Source of the DNA: Colwellia psychrerythraea 34H
GTDB lineage: Bacteria; Pseudomonadota; Gammaproteobacteria; Enterobacterales; Alteromonadaceae
Reading direction: 5' to 3'
DNA length: 64,000 nucleotides
Assembly: GCF_000012325.1 (NCBI RefSeq)
Contig: NC_003910.7
Coordinates: forward strand, 3,038,001-3,102,000
Part shown: positions 36,665 through 45,927 of the stretch, piece after piece
Layout of the letters: each line of letters starts with the position of its first letter
Numbering within the stretch: position 1 is the first letter of the stretch
The notes under the pieces: model-generated
The model's input: only the letters and a program-made list of their open reading frames with translations
Database searches by the model: none
Told to the model about the DNA's origin: nothing
Translations under genes and position numbers: made by a program

Positions 36665-39600
36665 TGAATAGCCTCCGCCAGCTCGACAAATAATATTATT
36701 TCACCTAATTGTCTATCAATTCTATTAACCCTAATGTGGAAAAACATACCTAGTTGATCTATCTGAATTGTATTTATTTTTAATATAATTTGATTTAATT
36801 TAGATAAGTGTTCAGATGAAATTACAAGCTTAACTATCCCTTTACGACTAATTCTTTGTTGTAATTCTCCCTCCCAGTTATTTCCATAATTCATTGTTTC
36901 ACTATTGCCAGATATCATTTGTTCGACAATTAGCCTTTCTGTTCTATTATTTCCACTTATGAAGCGATTATAAAACTGTGTACTGGACTGACGTATAACA
37001 TTGCCTCTAGGCCATAACTGCCCAATGACCTTATCTTTAAGCTTGTTTATAGTTACATTCGTATCCGATGTAATTTCTTTAGCTATTAGAAAAGATGCTA
37101 TGTTTAAAGGTATCTCTACTTTTAACTCTTTTTCAATTTCTCGCCATCTGTCCATCCAGCTCTTTAAATCTCTATCTGTTTCTTTAGAACTGCCGGCTTT
37201 TAATACTCGAGTATGAAGAATGCTATTGAAGCTATGAGATAAAATGACTCCCATCTTTCTTAAGTTTTCATTAATAGCCACATTTGCTTTAACTCGTGCA
37301 CTAAATTTTTGTGAGTCTCTATGAGACTTAAAAGATGATTCTAAATTTTCGTCACACTCTAATTTTGATAATAATTGATGAATATCAAAATCAACCTGCT
37401 CATAATCACCTGCCTGAAAACATCTAGAGAAATGATTTAGAATATTAAGAGGATCACTACTGTATACCCTCTCAAACCTATTAATTATACCTACCCCACC
37501 TGATTCATTCTCAGTTAACCAAATAGTTAAGTCATCACCCATCCATACCGGATCTACATTTAAATCATTATCACCAACATCTGGTAATACCGTACTTACC
37601 AATTGATTAATGCCTCCAGAGAGGGTATTTGACATTAATATTCTCAACCATGAAATATACGAATCACCTGACAATTCAGTATATAAAGGGGTTAATAAGT
37701 TACTAATTTCACCAATAATTAAATCGTTCGATAAAAGGGAAATCAACTCACTTTGTAACGCCTGCTCTTCATCTTCGTCCTCACTTAATACATTCAATTG
37801 AAATAATTCTAGAGGGATAGTATTTAGTAACTCTCGTCCTTCTTTTGAACTCAAAAACGTAATAGAGTCTTGAATAGATAAGTTTTTTTGCGTTGAAATG
37901 AATATCACTGTGGTAGTAACACACTCAAATACCCAATTTGCTTGAAATGTATTGTTAAAAATAGAAGAATTTACAAAGCAATCTTGAACAAAAGAAAAGC
38001 GTAAAGAAGACTCAACGTTTTCATTTGTCCCTAAACTAAGTAACTGCTCATCTGAGAATGTAAAGTTCCACCTCATTCCATCGACAAAGAGAATAGTCCC
38101 AATACCAACTGATTCACCTTGTTCTTGCCAATTTAATTTAATATTAGATGCTTCTTTAGTCTTAAATTTAATCTGAGCATTAGATCCCGTTGTATACCTT
38201 GTAACCTCAACTGGTTGCATATGTTTGTGCTCAAAAAAACAAACATTACTTAAATGACGTTTCCAGTCACAATTAGCAGGAAGTGACAGTTGATGCTTGT
38301 CTTCATCAATTTCAAATATGCTCTCCCAGTTCAAAAAAGCATTACTTGTTTCTGTAACATTCTTTAGTTCAAGTCGTTTCGTTAGTATTTGCCTTGGTTG
38401 ATAGATTTTCATCTGAGTACCAGGCTTATAAATTATTTCTTTAATAAAGTCTCTATTTAGTCCAAAAGCATCTTCAACTTCGAAGCCTATTTCACCATCA
38501 ACTCCTACCTCTGGCTCAAAACCTTCAGGGACTAGCCAATCAGTTTCATAACGGTTATTTAATGTAAATCGTTTCGAAATTCTTCCCGGAGCATATTCTT
38601 TTAATCCCTGAAAGAACCCCATACTTTGCCATTCCTGAGTTCTCTCCTCTTTACTCCCCCTAAGTAAGGAGATATCAAGTGATGGGAGAATTAGTTCACT
38701 AAATAATGTAGCAGGTATAAACTCAGGCATAGGTGAACCTTTACTTTGAACACCTAACCACTCTTGCCCATTTACAGACCAATTAGTTCGTAGCTTTTGT
38801 AATAAGCTGGGTAAGAAGTCCATTAATAAAGAGCGCGGAGGTTGCCAACAAAGCTTTTCAACTTCCTGACTATTAATCCCAAGAGATGAAGTCAAATAGG
38901 CTGTTAATGAATTCTTCTTACTTGAACCATCTAACAAGGCATTGATAGCTTTCTCTAATTTATAAAGGTATTTTTTATTATTTGAATATTGGTTGGGATT
39001 CCTTAGGTAATACCAAATACTTCCTTTACCAACCTCTCTACCTAACCACTCCAAAGTGGCCAAACTTGCTTGCATCTTTTGTATATGGTTATTTCCGACA
39101 GGTAGTTTGTTCACTTTAATTTCTGGATCTACCAAATTTTCATATCTATGAAAAGCTACTCTGTCACGCCCATAATCAGAAAGGACTGTAATCATCCAAG
39201 GTCTCATACCTCGAGATCGCCCTGCACGCCCTTTACGTTGAAGATATGATGCTACGCCCCTTGGTGCTTTGTGTTGAATAACAGCTCCAACTTTTGCATC
39301 GTTGTAACCAACTTCTAAGGAGGCTGTTGCGACAATAATTTCAGCCGTTTCACTTACCCCTGAATCTTGGCTTGAAGTTCGACCTACTTCCGCACGATCT
39401 TCTTCGTCTGTACTATGTCCGATATATTCACAATTCGACCAATCTTGACCAAGTAGTTGAATTTGTTCTTTATTTGTCTGATAGTTAGGATGCTTTTCGC
39501 TTCTGAGAAATGCTAACGGCTCAGCTTCAGGAGTAAGTTTTTTAAATGCGTGACTCCACCCCTCTGCATCTGCAATCATCTCAAAGAGTCGATTGTTAAC

Positions 39601-41088
39601 ATCTAAGTCATCTGTAAAAACAAATGTTTTGGTTCCAAAAGTGCCTTTTGATGCAGGCTCTTTATTACTATTACTATCTAACATACGTCGAGTTAGCATA
39701 GTTGTTTGAATTGTTGTTGAAAGAAGTGCTGATTGAGATACAGGATCGCCTCGCAAAGCCAATAGATATTCAGCACCTTCTTCTATTATTTCTGAGGGTA
39801 GAGGCTCAATTAACTCAACATTATGCTTTGCTGTTCCGGTTAAACTGCCAAAAAAACCAGCTGCGTCACTAAGGGTTGCTGATAGTCCAACAAAGTGGGG
39901 TTTATTGTCTGAACGCTTCATCCACCGTTTAAGTAAATAGGACGTTTGGGCACCTGTTGTGCCTTCATATGTATGAACTTCATCAAGTAGAACTAGTGGG
40001 ATTGGCTTGTTAGTATCAACGCCGAAAAGATGATTATATTTACTGTTTGCTAGATGTTGGTTTAACATCTCAGTTGTTGTAAAAAGAATATCTGGTTCTG
40101 AAGATTGTCGAGTTAGTGCAACCTCATCATCATTAATTTTATGCCCACAGCGACTACAAGTCAGTATTTCTTTCTTTAATTTTACATCTTCTTCTAACCA
40201 CTTTAAATTTCCAGAGCATTTGCACTTTAATAAATCAAAATCAATGGCATTAAACTTAAGCTTATCATTTAAATAATCACCATCTAATGTGTCTCCAAAA
40301 AAAGTACCTATTTTAATTTTTCGTTTATTATTGGTTAACAAGTAATCATCCAATAACCTTGCTTGTTTAAACGTTTCATTATACTGGTCTTTAAGTAGTT
40401 CTTTTCGAGGATAGATTGCTAATATTTGAACTCGATTACTATGATCACTGCAAATGTTTTGTGATAGTTGTGTCAAAGCAGGTAAATAAAAGGAGAGGGT
40501 TTTTCCACTACCGGTTCCAGAACACACGATGGTTCCCGAAGGTTGATTAGGCCTTGAACTAGACATGTGCTTTGAGTACTTATCTAATACTCTTTCTGTA
40601 GCTCTTACTTGAAAACCAGAAAGGTTAAATGATTTACTACCTCCACCTAATAATGAGAGCAATACCTTACTGTGCTCATTAGACAGTTTCAATTTTTCTT
40701 TTAGTTGACTAATAGCCATTGAAGATGGCATGTTTCTGTTAGGATATTGGCGTGGTCGACGAATAAAACGAAAGTCGGAGACTAATGTTTTAGCGCTTCT
40801 AAGGTCTTGTCCATGAAACCATTGTCTCAAATTACTATAGAGATAAATTGCCTCAGCCATTCTAGATCGATAACAATCAACTATATAAGAAGATTTTACT
40901 TCTACAATTAGGCTTTGCTCACATAACTCTTCAAAAATCTCTTCCCAATCAGATGGTGTTCGTAACTTTATGAGTTCTATAATCTCACTCTTATTAAAAT
41001 AAAAACTCGTATCACCCCATGTTAATAATTTAATTTCTTTCTCTTCAATTAAATCAAGACAAGATAAAATTAGGCTTTGTTCAATCAT
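36661..41088 (-). CDS. dpdJ: DpdJ, large DEAD/DEAH-type helicase
   Basis: This 1475-residue superfamily 2 helicase is one of the dpd restriction-associated proteins. Motifs in order are Walker A GTGSGKT (191-197), a four-Cys zinc site (CKCSG...CSRCG) near 285-310, DEVH box PLVLLDEVHTYEG near 365, motif III VGLSATLSD, and the C-terminal RecA-like motifs ATASLEVGYNDAKVGAV and YLQRKGRAGRSRGM near 630-660. About 800 residues of unassigned sequence follow. The Zn insertion and overall arrangement recall the helicases of DISARM/DrmA type. The gene lies 26 bases after dpdI and overlaps dpdK by 4. Confidence 0.9.
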   Translation of the reverse strand: MIEQSLILSCLDLIEEKEIKLLTWGDTSFYFNKSEIIELIKLRTPSDWEEIFEELCEQSLIVEVKSSYIVDCYRSRMAEAIYLYSNLRQWFHGQDLRSAKTLVSDFRFIRRPRQYPNRNMPSSMAISQLKEKLKLSNEHSKVLLSLLGGGSKSFNLSGFQVRATERVLDKYSKHMSSSRPNQPSGTIVCSGTGSGKTLSFYLPALTQLSQNICSDHSNRVQILAIYPRKELLKDQYNETFKQARLLDDYLLTNNKRKIKIGTFFGDTLDGDYLNDKLKFNAIDFDLLKCKCSGNLKWLEEDVKLKKEILTCSRCGHKINDDEVALTRQSSEPDILFTTTEMLNQHLANSKYNHLFGVDTNKPIPLVLLDEVHTYEGTTGAQTSYLLKRWMKRSDNKPHFVGLSATLSDAAGFFGSLTGTAKHNVELIEPLPSEIIEEGAEYLLALRGDPVSQSALLSTTIQTTMLTRRMLDSNSNKEPASKGTFGTKTFVFTDDLDVNNRLFEMIADAEGWSHAFKKLTPEAEPLAFLRSEKHPNYQTNKEQIQLLGQDWSNCEYIGHSTDEEDRAEVGRTSSQDSGVSETAEIIVATASLEVGYNDAKVGAVIQHKAPRGVASYLQRKGRAGRSRGMRPWMITVLSDYGRDRVAFHRYENLVDPEIKVNKLPVGNNHIQKMQASLATLEWLGREVGKGSIWYYLRNPNQYSNNKKYLYKLEKAINALLDGSSKKNSLTAYLTSSLGINSQEVEKLCWQPPRSLLMDFLPSLLQKLRTNWSVNGQEWLGVQSKGSPMPEFIPATLFSELILPSLDISLLRGSKEERTQEWQSMGFFQGLKEYAPGRISKRFTLNNRYETDWLVPEGFEPEVGVDGEIGFEVEDAFGLNRDFIKEIIYKPGTQMKIYQPRQILTKRLELKNVTETSNAFLNWESIFEIDEDKHQLSLPANCDWKRHLSNVCFFEHKHMQPVEVTRYTTGSNAQIKFKTKEASNIKLNWQEQGESVGIGTILFVDGMRWNFTFSDEQLLSLGTNENVESSLRFSFVQDCFVNSSIFNNTFQANWVFECVTTTVIFISTQKNLSIQDSITFLSSKEGRELLNTIPLELFQLNVLSEDEDEEQALQSELISLLSNDLIIGEISNLLTPLYTELSGDSYISWLRILMSNTLSGGINQLVSTVLPDVGDNDLNVDPVWMGDDLTIWLTENESGGVGIINRFERVYSSDPLNILNHFSRCFQAGDYEQVDFDIHQLLSKLECDENLESSFKSHRDSQKFSARVKANVAINENLRKMGVILSHSFNSILHTRVLKAGSSKETDRDLKSWMDRWREIEKELKVEIPLNIASFLIAKEITSDTNVTINKLKDKVIGQLWPRGNVIRQSSTQFYNRFISGNNRTERLIVEQMISGNSETMNYGNNWEGELQQRISRKGIVKLVISSEHLSKLNQIILKINTIQIDQLGMFFHIRVNRIDRQLGEIILFVELAEAIQ

Positions 41089-41114
41089 AACTATCTATAC
41101 CGCTCATTAGTTTA

Positions 41115-41909
41115 CTAACGTGAAATTTTTAATTTAGAAAGTAGATCTTGTTTGGTTAACCACTCAAAAACCTTAGGCGTCAAAAGCTTTAATGTTGGAG
41201 TAGTATAAGGTGAATCAAGTTCTTTTAGAAATTTGGCAACACCTTCAGGTAGATCAGAGGTATCCATTTCCCCTCGTAATGTAACCAACTGTTCTTTTAA
41301 AGAATTTAGAGAGGAAACTAAACCAGAGTTAACATTTTTCGAAGTTTTATCTGTATCAAAATTGGCTTTCAGACGGTTATATTTTTGATAAGTCTCTTTT
41401 TTACCAAGACTGCTTTGCTGCTCTAAAACGACTTCTTCCACAACAAAGTCATTCTCTAAATGAATTAACCATTGGTCCCAATACTTGTCATTTATATCGT
41501 TAATTGCTTTTGTAAAATGTCTCAATGCAACAATTGAATTATTTAACGAATCATCCTGTTGTGCTTTATGTTCTAATTCTCTCCATTTTTCAATAAAAAG
41601 AGAGGTAGACTCTATAGCATTTTCTAATAAAGCCTTAACATCATCACCTAGAATTAATTCTGATGATTCATTAATTAAAAATCCGTCACTTTCATCATTT
41701 TCGAGACGCGGAATTAACTGCGCATCAAGTTCACTAATAATGGGCATAACATTGAATTTAGTCTTATTACCGGTAAGCTCATCTAAAGATTTATTTAAGC
41801 GATTTAATATATTGGAATTTGCTTTTATGATCGTTTCATTTTCCTGAGCATTAGAAGATAGCTTTATTTGGCTTTGGATTTTTTCAACCTGAACTTTTAA
41901 AGTGCTCAT
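41115..41909 (-). CDS. dpdI: DpdI, helical protein of the dpd operon
   Basis: The 264-residue protein is mostly alpha-helical and acidic with coiled-coil-like heptads (LKVQVEKIQSQIKLSS; SLNSLKEQLVTLRGEMD). It has no catalytic motif that I can see. The name DpdI is assigned by place between dpdH and dpdJ and by size. It overlaps dpdH by 4 bases (ATGA). In Salmonella Montevideo dpdI is among genes tied to the restriction-like phenotype. A scaffold role bridging the ATPase and the helicase is speculation. Confidence 0.7.
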   Translation of the reverse strand: MSTLKVQVEKIQSQIKLSSNAQENETIIKANSNILNRLNKSLDELTGNKTKFNVMPIISELDAQLIPRLENDESDGFLINESSELILGDDVKALLENAIESTSLFIEKWRELEHKAQQDDSLNNSIVALRHFTKAINDINDKYWDQWLIHLENDFVVEEVVLEQQSSLGKKETYQKYNRLKANFDTDKTSKNVNSGLVSSLNSLKEQLVTLRGEMDTSDLPEGVAKFLKELDSPYTTPTLKLLTPKVFEWLTKQDLLSKLKISR

Positions 41910-44900
41910 AAAACCACCTCAATTACGTGCTCACTGAACTCTTCCAGAACCGCTTCAATTGAGATAAACGATTCATTTATTTCTTTATTTATTTTATCTA
42001 CCTGCTGTGTGCTGGTTGTATCATTAATTTTCTCTATTTTAGAAAGTACGTTACTATTAAATTGCTGCCAGTTTTTTAAAACTTTGCATACGCTTTTAAT
42101 AACGCTACCATCTAATGATGAAAGAATTTCCAATTGCTTACTCTCATCCAAAACAGATAATAATTTGATGCTATTCTGAACGTCGTTCCATTTGCAGTTT
42201 TTGATTAATTCGTTAATATCTTTATTTAACGTTTCTCTTGAAACAAAACTATTTGGATATAACCCCATGTCTAATATGCTTTTATAAATAGTCTTTATCT
42301 CATCTAATAATCTAATAAACTCTTCTTTATTGACACAATCATGGAGGTAATTATTTATCAATTCAATGTTGGGTTTTAACTCTTGAATAGCTTCATTTTT
42401 AAGTTTCTTCTGTGGTGAGGTTAAGAGTTCTTGATTTAGCTTTTTTGCTTTTTTATGAGCAAAGTTAAAAATATCATTATCAAAAGCAACATTACTAATT
42501 TGAATTAAACTCATCCATACCTGCTGTGTTTCATCCCATTGGTATAATAATTTTTCTCTAAACTCTTGATATTTTTCATTTATAGCGGGCTTTAAAGTAT
42601 CTTGAATGTGGATAGATTTTTTTAATAGTATATTTTGTAAATTACTTTCAATTTTGATACCAAGTCCGTTAATTAGTAGGATATGCTTTGCTAATGAGTC
42701 GACTAAGTACTTGCCTCTAATTTCTTTAAGCATAAACTCAATCGCTTTAGGGGCCCAAAGTTGAGAAAATTGAGTATAGTAAATAAAATCATCATAACCT
42801 TCAGGGTAATTCCAATCTTTAGTTTCTTCCTTGTTATTAAAGAGATTATATCGAAGAATTGCTAGCGCCGAACGCTGAAGGAATATTGATCTTTCAGTAT
42901 CTTTTAAATCATCTTCAGTAAAAAAGTCATATACGCAACCAGGAGGATTATTTCCGGCAAGCGGCAAATTAATTAAATATCTCTGCCCTTGTTTAAATAT
43001 ACTTTCATATACATTTTTATTGTTGGTATTAGCAAAAACACTAATATTTTCAAACCCACTCCATTCAGGCAGTTGAAAATCTTTAATCATATCAAAAAGT
43101 TGAATTCTTATTTTATTTGCAGAACTATAAGATATAGGCTGTTCACCATTAAACCAACGTTGAATTTCATCCTGAATACCGTCATCTTTAGTTTGTCTAG
43201 GAGGCAATATTTCTTTTACAGGCGAAGTTGGCCCTTCAGGTGTATCCGGGATATGTATTTTAGTATCTGATGATAATTTCTGTGCAAAATCTTCAAGAGA
43301 GAAAGCTAAAGCCACATTACCATTCAAGGATTCTTGAACGGATTTAAGGTTCAAACCATTCCCCCAAATTGTAGAAAGAACCTGTGCTCTTCTAGGAGAA
43401 ACTAGTCCTAAATTTTGTATTTCACTATTTAACGTTGTTACTGATTCTTTAATAGATAAGTTTTGTGGAAAAGTTTTATCTAAATAATCTTCCCTGTTAT
43501 CTCTAAGTAAGTTTAAAAGAATGCCATTTATTACATCTCTAGGGTTAAAAACAATATTTTTGTCCTGATCTATACAGTACCATTTAGTTAACGTATTAAT
43601 TGCTTCTTGGTTATAGGGAAATAGTGGAATTCCAACAGATGATGTTCCAAAGGCATTTAACTGTTCTGATTCTGTTTTAGAAAGGTCACATTCCCATACC
43701 GGTAATACGTCATTTTGGTTGTTTAAGTTTACCTTTTTTTCTAGTGATTTTTGTCCATACCTTGCTGCATTTATATAACGACTACAAAAGTCCACAATTC
43801 GTTTGGGAATATTCTCTTGATTATCGCTGTCTTGCTCTATATGCCACTCAAAAAGAGCTCGTGACCTAATGGTAGCCTGTCTACGCATATATCCATGGTA
43901 ACCCGTTGTCACCGCTAGGACAGACCTTAATACGCAAAGGTCTTCTTGACGTTCCTCTAGTAAACAATCAATCAATACATCTTCTATTGCAGATATAGCA
44001 GCTAAATCTTCCACTAAAATAACTAAAGTTCTACCTAAGCTTTTTAAGTGCCTTCTAATTTCTTTAAATAAGTCTTGAAAATTACCATTATTAAACTGAA
44101 ATAACTGTTGAAAAGCTGTTTGGGTTGCCTTACCTATCGCTTCATTTAACATGGCTACAGCTTTTATTTTTTGCTCTTTATCAGAATCTAGCCTAAGTAG
44201 TTTTATAGCTTTTCTTGCTGGTAATGCTAAATTATCAATTTCTATTGATTCAAGCATTGTCTCAAAATCATTTAATGTTAGTTCATATTCTGTATTATTG
44301 ATTTCTTCGTCAGAAGCCCCTTTAATCCACCTTGTGGCGATACTATAGACGCAGCTTTCACCACTCAATAATTGAGATTTAAAAAGTACATCTGTAATCA
44401 AGGTTGGGAGTAAATCAGACATACTCATTATCTGTCTTAATTCAGCGTAATTATCAGGACGTTCATTAAGAATTTTTAGGTGTTTGGCTGTTTCAAGCCC
44501 TATATCTTTTACTCTATGAGAGATAAAAGTAACAAATAAATCAGCCACTTGCTGTTCGTTTAATGCGCTACCAACTTGATCGATTCTCTTTCTTGCTTGG
44601 TCAAACACCTCACCTTCTAACCCGTCCAACAGTTTATTTAAAGTTTGTCTTAAACTTGCATTTTTAGGTAATCGAACTATTTGCCACTTCTCATCGATTA
44701 CTGTTTTGTTAACACTTAACTTTGCATGTAACCATCTAATTAGGTGAGACTTTCCCATGCCTGCCGATGCAACTATTGGAATAGGTCTTTCTATTTTTAA
44801 AAAGTGTTTTAGTAGATCATTTTCTGTTGCATTATCCTTCGTTCCCTTTTCATCATATTTTTTCAAGTGCATAGGTTCATGCACTGCTAGTAATGTATGA

Positions 44901-44977
44901 TCATACAACTCTTCAGCTTCAGTTTTAATGCAATCGAAGATATTTTCTTTAGTCGGCCAATAACTCTGTAAATTCAT
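41906..44977 (-). CDS. dpdH: DpdH, P-loop ATPase of the dpd operon
   Basis: The 1023-residue protein has a Walker A site IVASAGMGKSHLIRWL at residues 68-83 and a Walker B-like LGRTLVILVEDLAAI near 320, both consistent with an AAA/STAND-type ATPase. The C-terminal half is long, helical and rich in Lys, Asn and Glu. It is named DpdH by position between dpdG and dpdI. It starts one base inside the dpdG stop and overlaps dpdI by 4 bases. A motor or sensor role in restriction of unmodified DNA is an inference from the operon. Confidence 0.8.
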   Translation of the reverse strand: MNLQSYWPTKENIFDCIKTEAEELYDHTLLAVHEPMHLKKYDEKGTKDNATENDLLKHFLKIERPIPIVASAGMGKSHLIRWLHAKLSVNKTVIDEKWQIVRLPKNASLRQTLNKLLDGLEGEVFDQARKRIDQVGSALNEQQVADLFVTFISHRVKDIGLETAKHLKILNERPDNYAELRQIMSMSDLLPTLITDVLFKSQLLSGESCVYSIATRWIKGASDEEINNTEYELTLNDFETMLESIEIDNLALPARKAIKLLRLDSDKEQKIKAVAMLNEAIGKATQTAFQQLFQFNNGNFQDLFKEIRRHLKSLGRTLVILVEDLAAISAIEDVLIDCLLEERQEDLCVLRSVLAVTTGYHGYMRRQATIRSRALFEWHIEQDSDNQENIPKRIVDFCSRYINAARYGQKSLEKKVNLNNQNDVLPVWECDLSKTESEQLNAFGTSSVGIPLFPYNQEAINTLTKWYCIDQDKNIVFNPRDVINGILLNLLRDNREDYLDKTFPQNLSIKESVTTLNSEIQNLGLVSPRRAQVLSTIWGNGLNLKSVQESLNGNVALAFSLEDFAQKLSSDTKIHIPDTPEGPTSPVKEILPPRQTKDDGIQDEIQRWFNGEQPISYSSANKIRIQLFDMIKDFQLPEWSGFENISVFANTNNKNVYESIFKQGQRYLINLPLAGNNPPGCVYDFFTEDDLKDTERSIFLQRSALAILRYNLFNNKEETKDWNYPEGYDDFIYYTQFSQLWAPKAIEFMLKEIRGKYLVDSLAKHILLINGLGIKIESNLQNILLKKSIHIQDTLKPAINEKYQEFREKLLYQWDETQQVWMSLIQISNVAFDNDIFNFAHKKAKKLNQELLTSPQKKLKNEAIQELKPNIELINNYLHDCVNKEEFIRLLDEIKTIYKSILDMGLYPNSFVSRETLNKDINELIKNCKWNDVQNSIKLLSVLDESKQLEILSSLDGSVIKSVCKVLKNWQQFNSNVLSKIEKINDTTSTQQVDKINKEINESFISIEAVLEEFSEHVIEVVL

Positions 44978-45927
44978 TACTTACCTCCAACAATTCGAAT
45001 ATGGCTTACGGTTCGGGTTTCGCCATTAGGCAATGGAAGTGAAACAGCGTCTAGAGAATCTGAGAGTCTATCTAAATATATGTGGTTTTCTAAATTCAGG
45101 CGATATAAGGCATGACTTAAACTCTTAGAGAGTGTATGAGAGGGACTAGGAAGCCAATCAATTTTTTTAGATTGCATTAAAGCTTCAATTTCTACTCTAT
45201 ACTTGCCTCCATCGAAAATAGGAACTTGGCTATTCAATCGCTTAATAAAATCATGGATACTAATACTGTCCCCACTAGTTTCAGAAAAAATATCGTATAA
45301 AAATATTTTTATTAACCGTGTCGGATCGACTACGTATTTATCCTTATTTATTTTCTCCATAAAGCCCAAAAGTAAACCAAACTCTGCAAACCTTCGGCGA
45401 TCATCAGGGTTCATGCTTAAACGAGTTCCATCTTTTGAACGCTCCGGCATGTATCGAGCACTTATGGTGGGAATTTCTGTATGTTTAAAAAAAACGCCTC
45501 CAGAGAATGTAATTTCTTCTATAGCCAAGAATAAGCACATCCCTCTAATTAGCGGTTCTATAGAAGAACCAGTATGAAGATCATATGTTTTATTGAAAAC
45601 AGACCGTACAATCCTAGCATGTATATTAAAATCATTAGACAGTGCCGAAAAAGCTTTAATCCCTTCAGTAGAACTATCCCAAAGACCTTGCTTTATCCAA
45701 AATTGCAATGTTTCTGGTAACTTCTTTTTTGGGTTGTCTTTTATTTTGAAATTACCTTCATTATCTTTCATCTCATCTATAAACAAACTATCAGGAGAGT
45801 TTTGACTAATTATCGACTTAATAGAAATAAATTCTGAAGATTTAATGATATTGCGGTTTAAAAGGCGATCTACAAAGATTAAAGATGGAATGTGACTACC
45901 GGAATGGGCATTATTAATTACAGACAC
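44977..45927 (-). CDS. dpdG: DpdG, dpd restriction-associated protein
   Basis: The 316-residue protein has no enzymatic motif I recognise. A winged-helix-like segment is possible (GLLLGFMEKINKDKYVVDPTRLIKIF). It is named DpdG from position between dpdF and dpdH. Its start overlaps dpdF by 10 bases and its end overlaps dpdH by one, so all three are coupled. dpdG was reported among the genes involved in the restriction-like phenotype in Salmonella. Confidence 0.7.
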   Translation of the reverse strand: MSVINNAHSGSHIPSLIFVDRLLNRNIIKSSEFISIKSIISQNSPDSLFIDEMKDNEGNFKIKDNPKKKLPETLQFWIKQGLWDSSTEGIKAFSALSNDFNIHARIVRSVFNKTYDLHTGSSIEPLIRGMCLFLAIEEITFSGGVFFKHTEIPTISARYMPERSKDGTRLSMNPDDRRRFAEFGLLLGFMEKINKDKYVVDPTRLIKIFLYDIFSETSGDSISIHDFIKRLNSQVPIFDGGKYRVEIEALMQSKKIDWLPSPSHTLSKSLSHALYRLNLENHIYLDRLSDSLDAVSLPLPNGETRTVSHIRIVGGK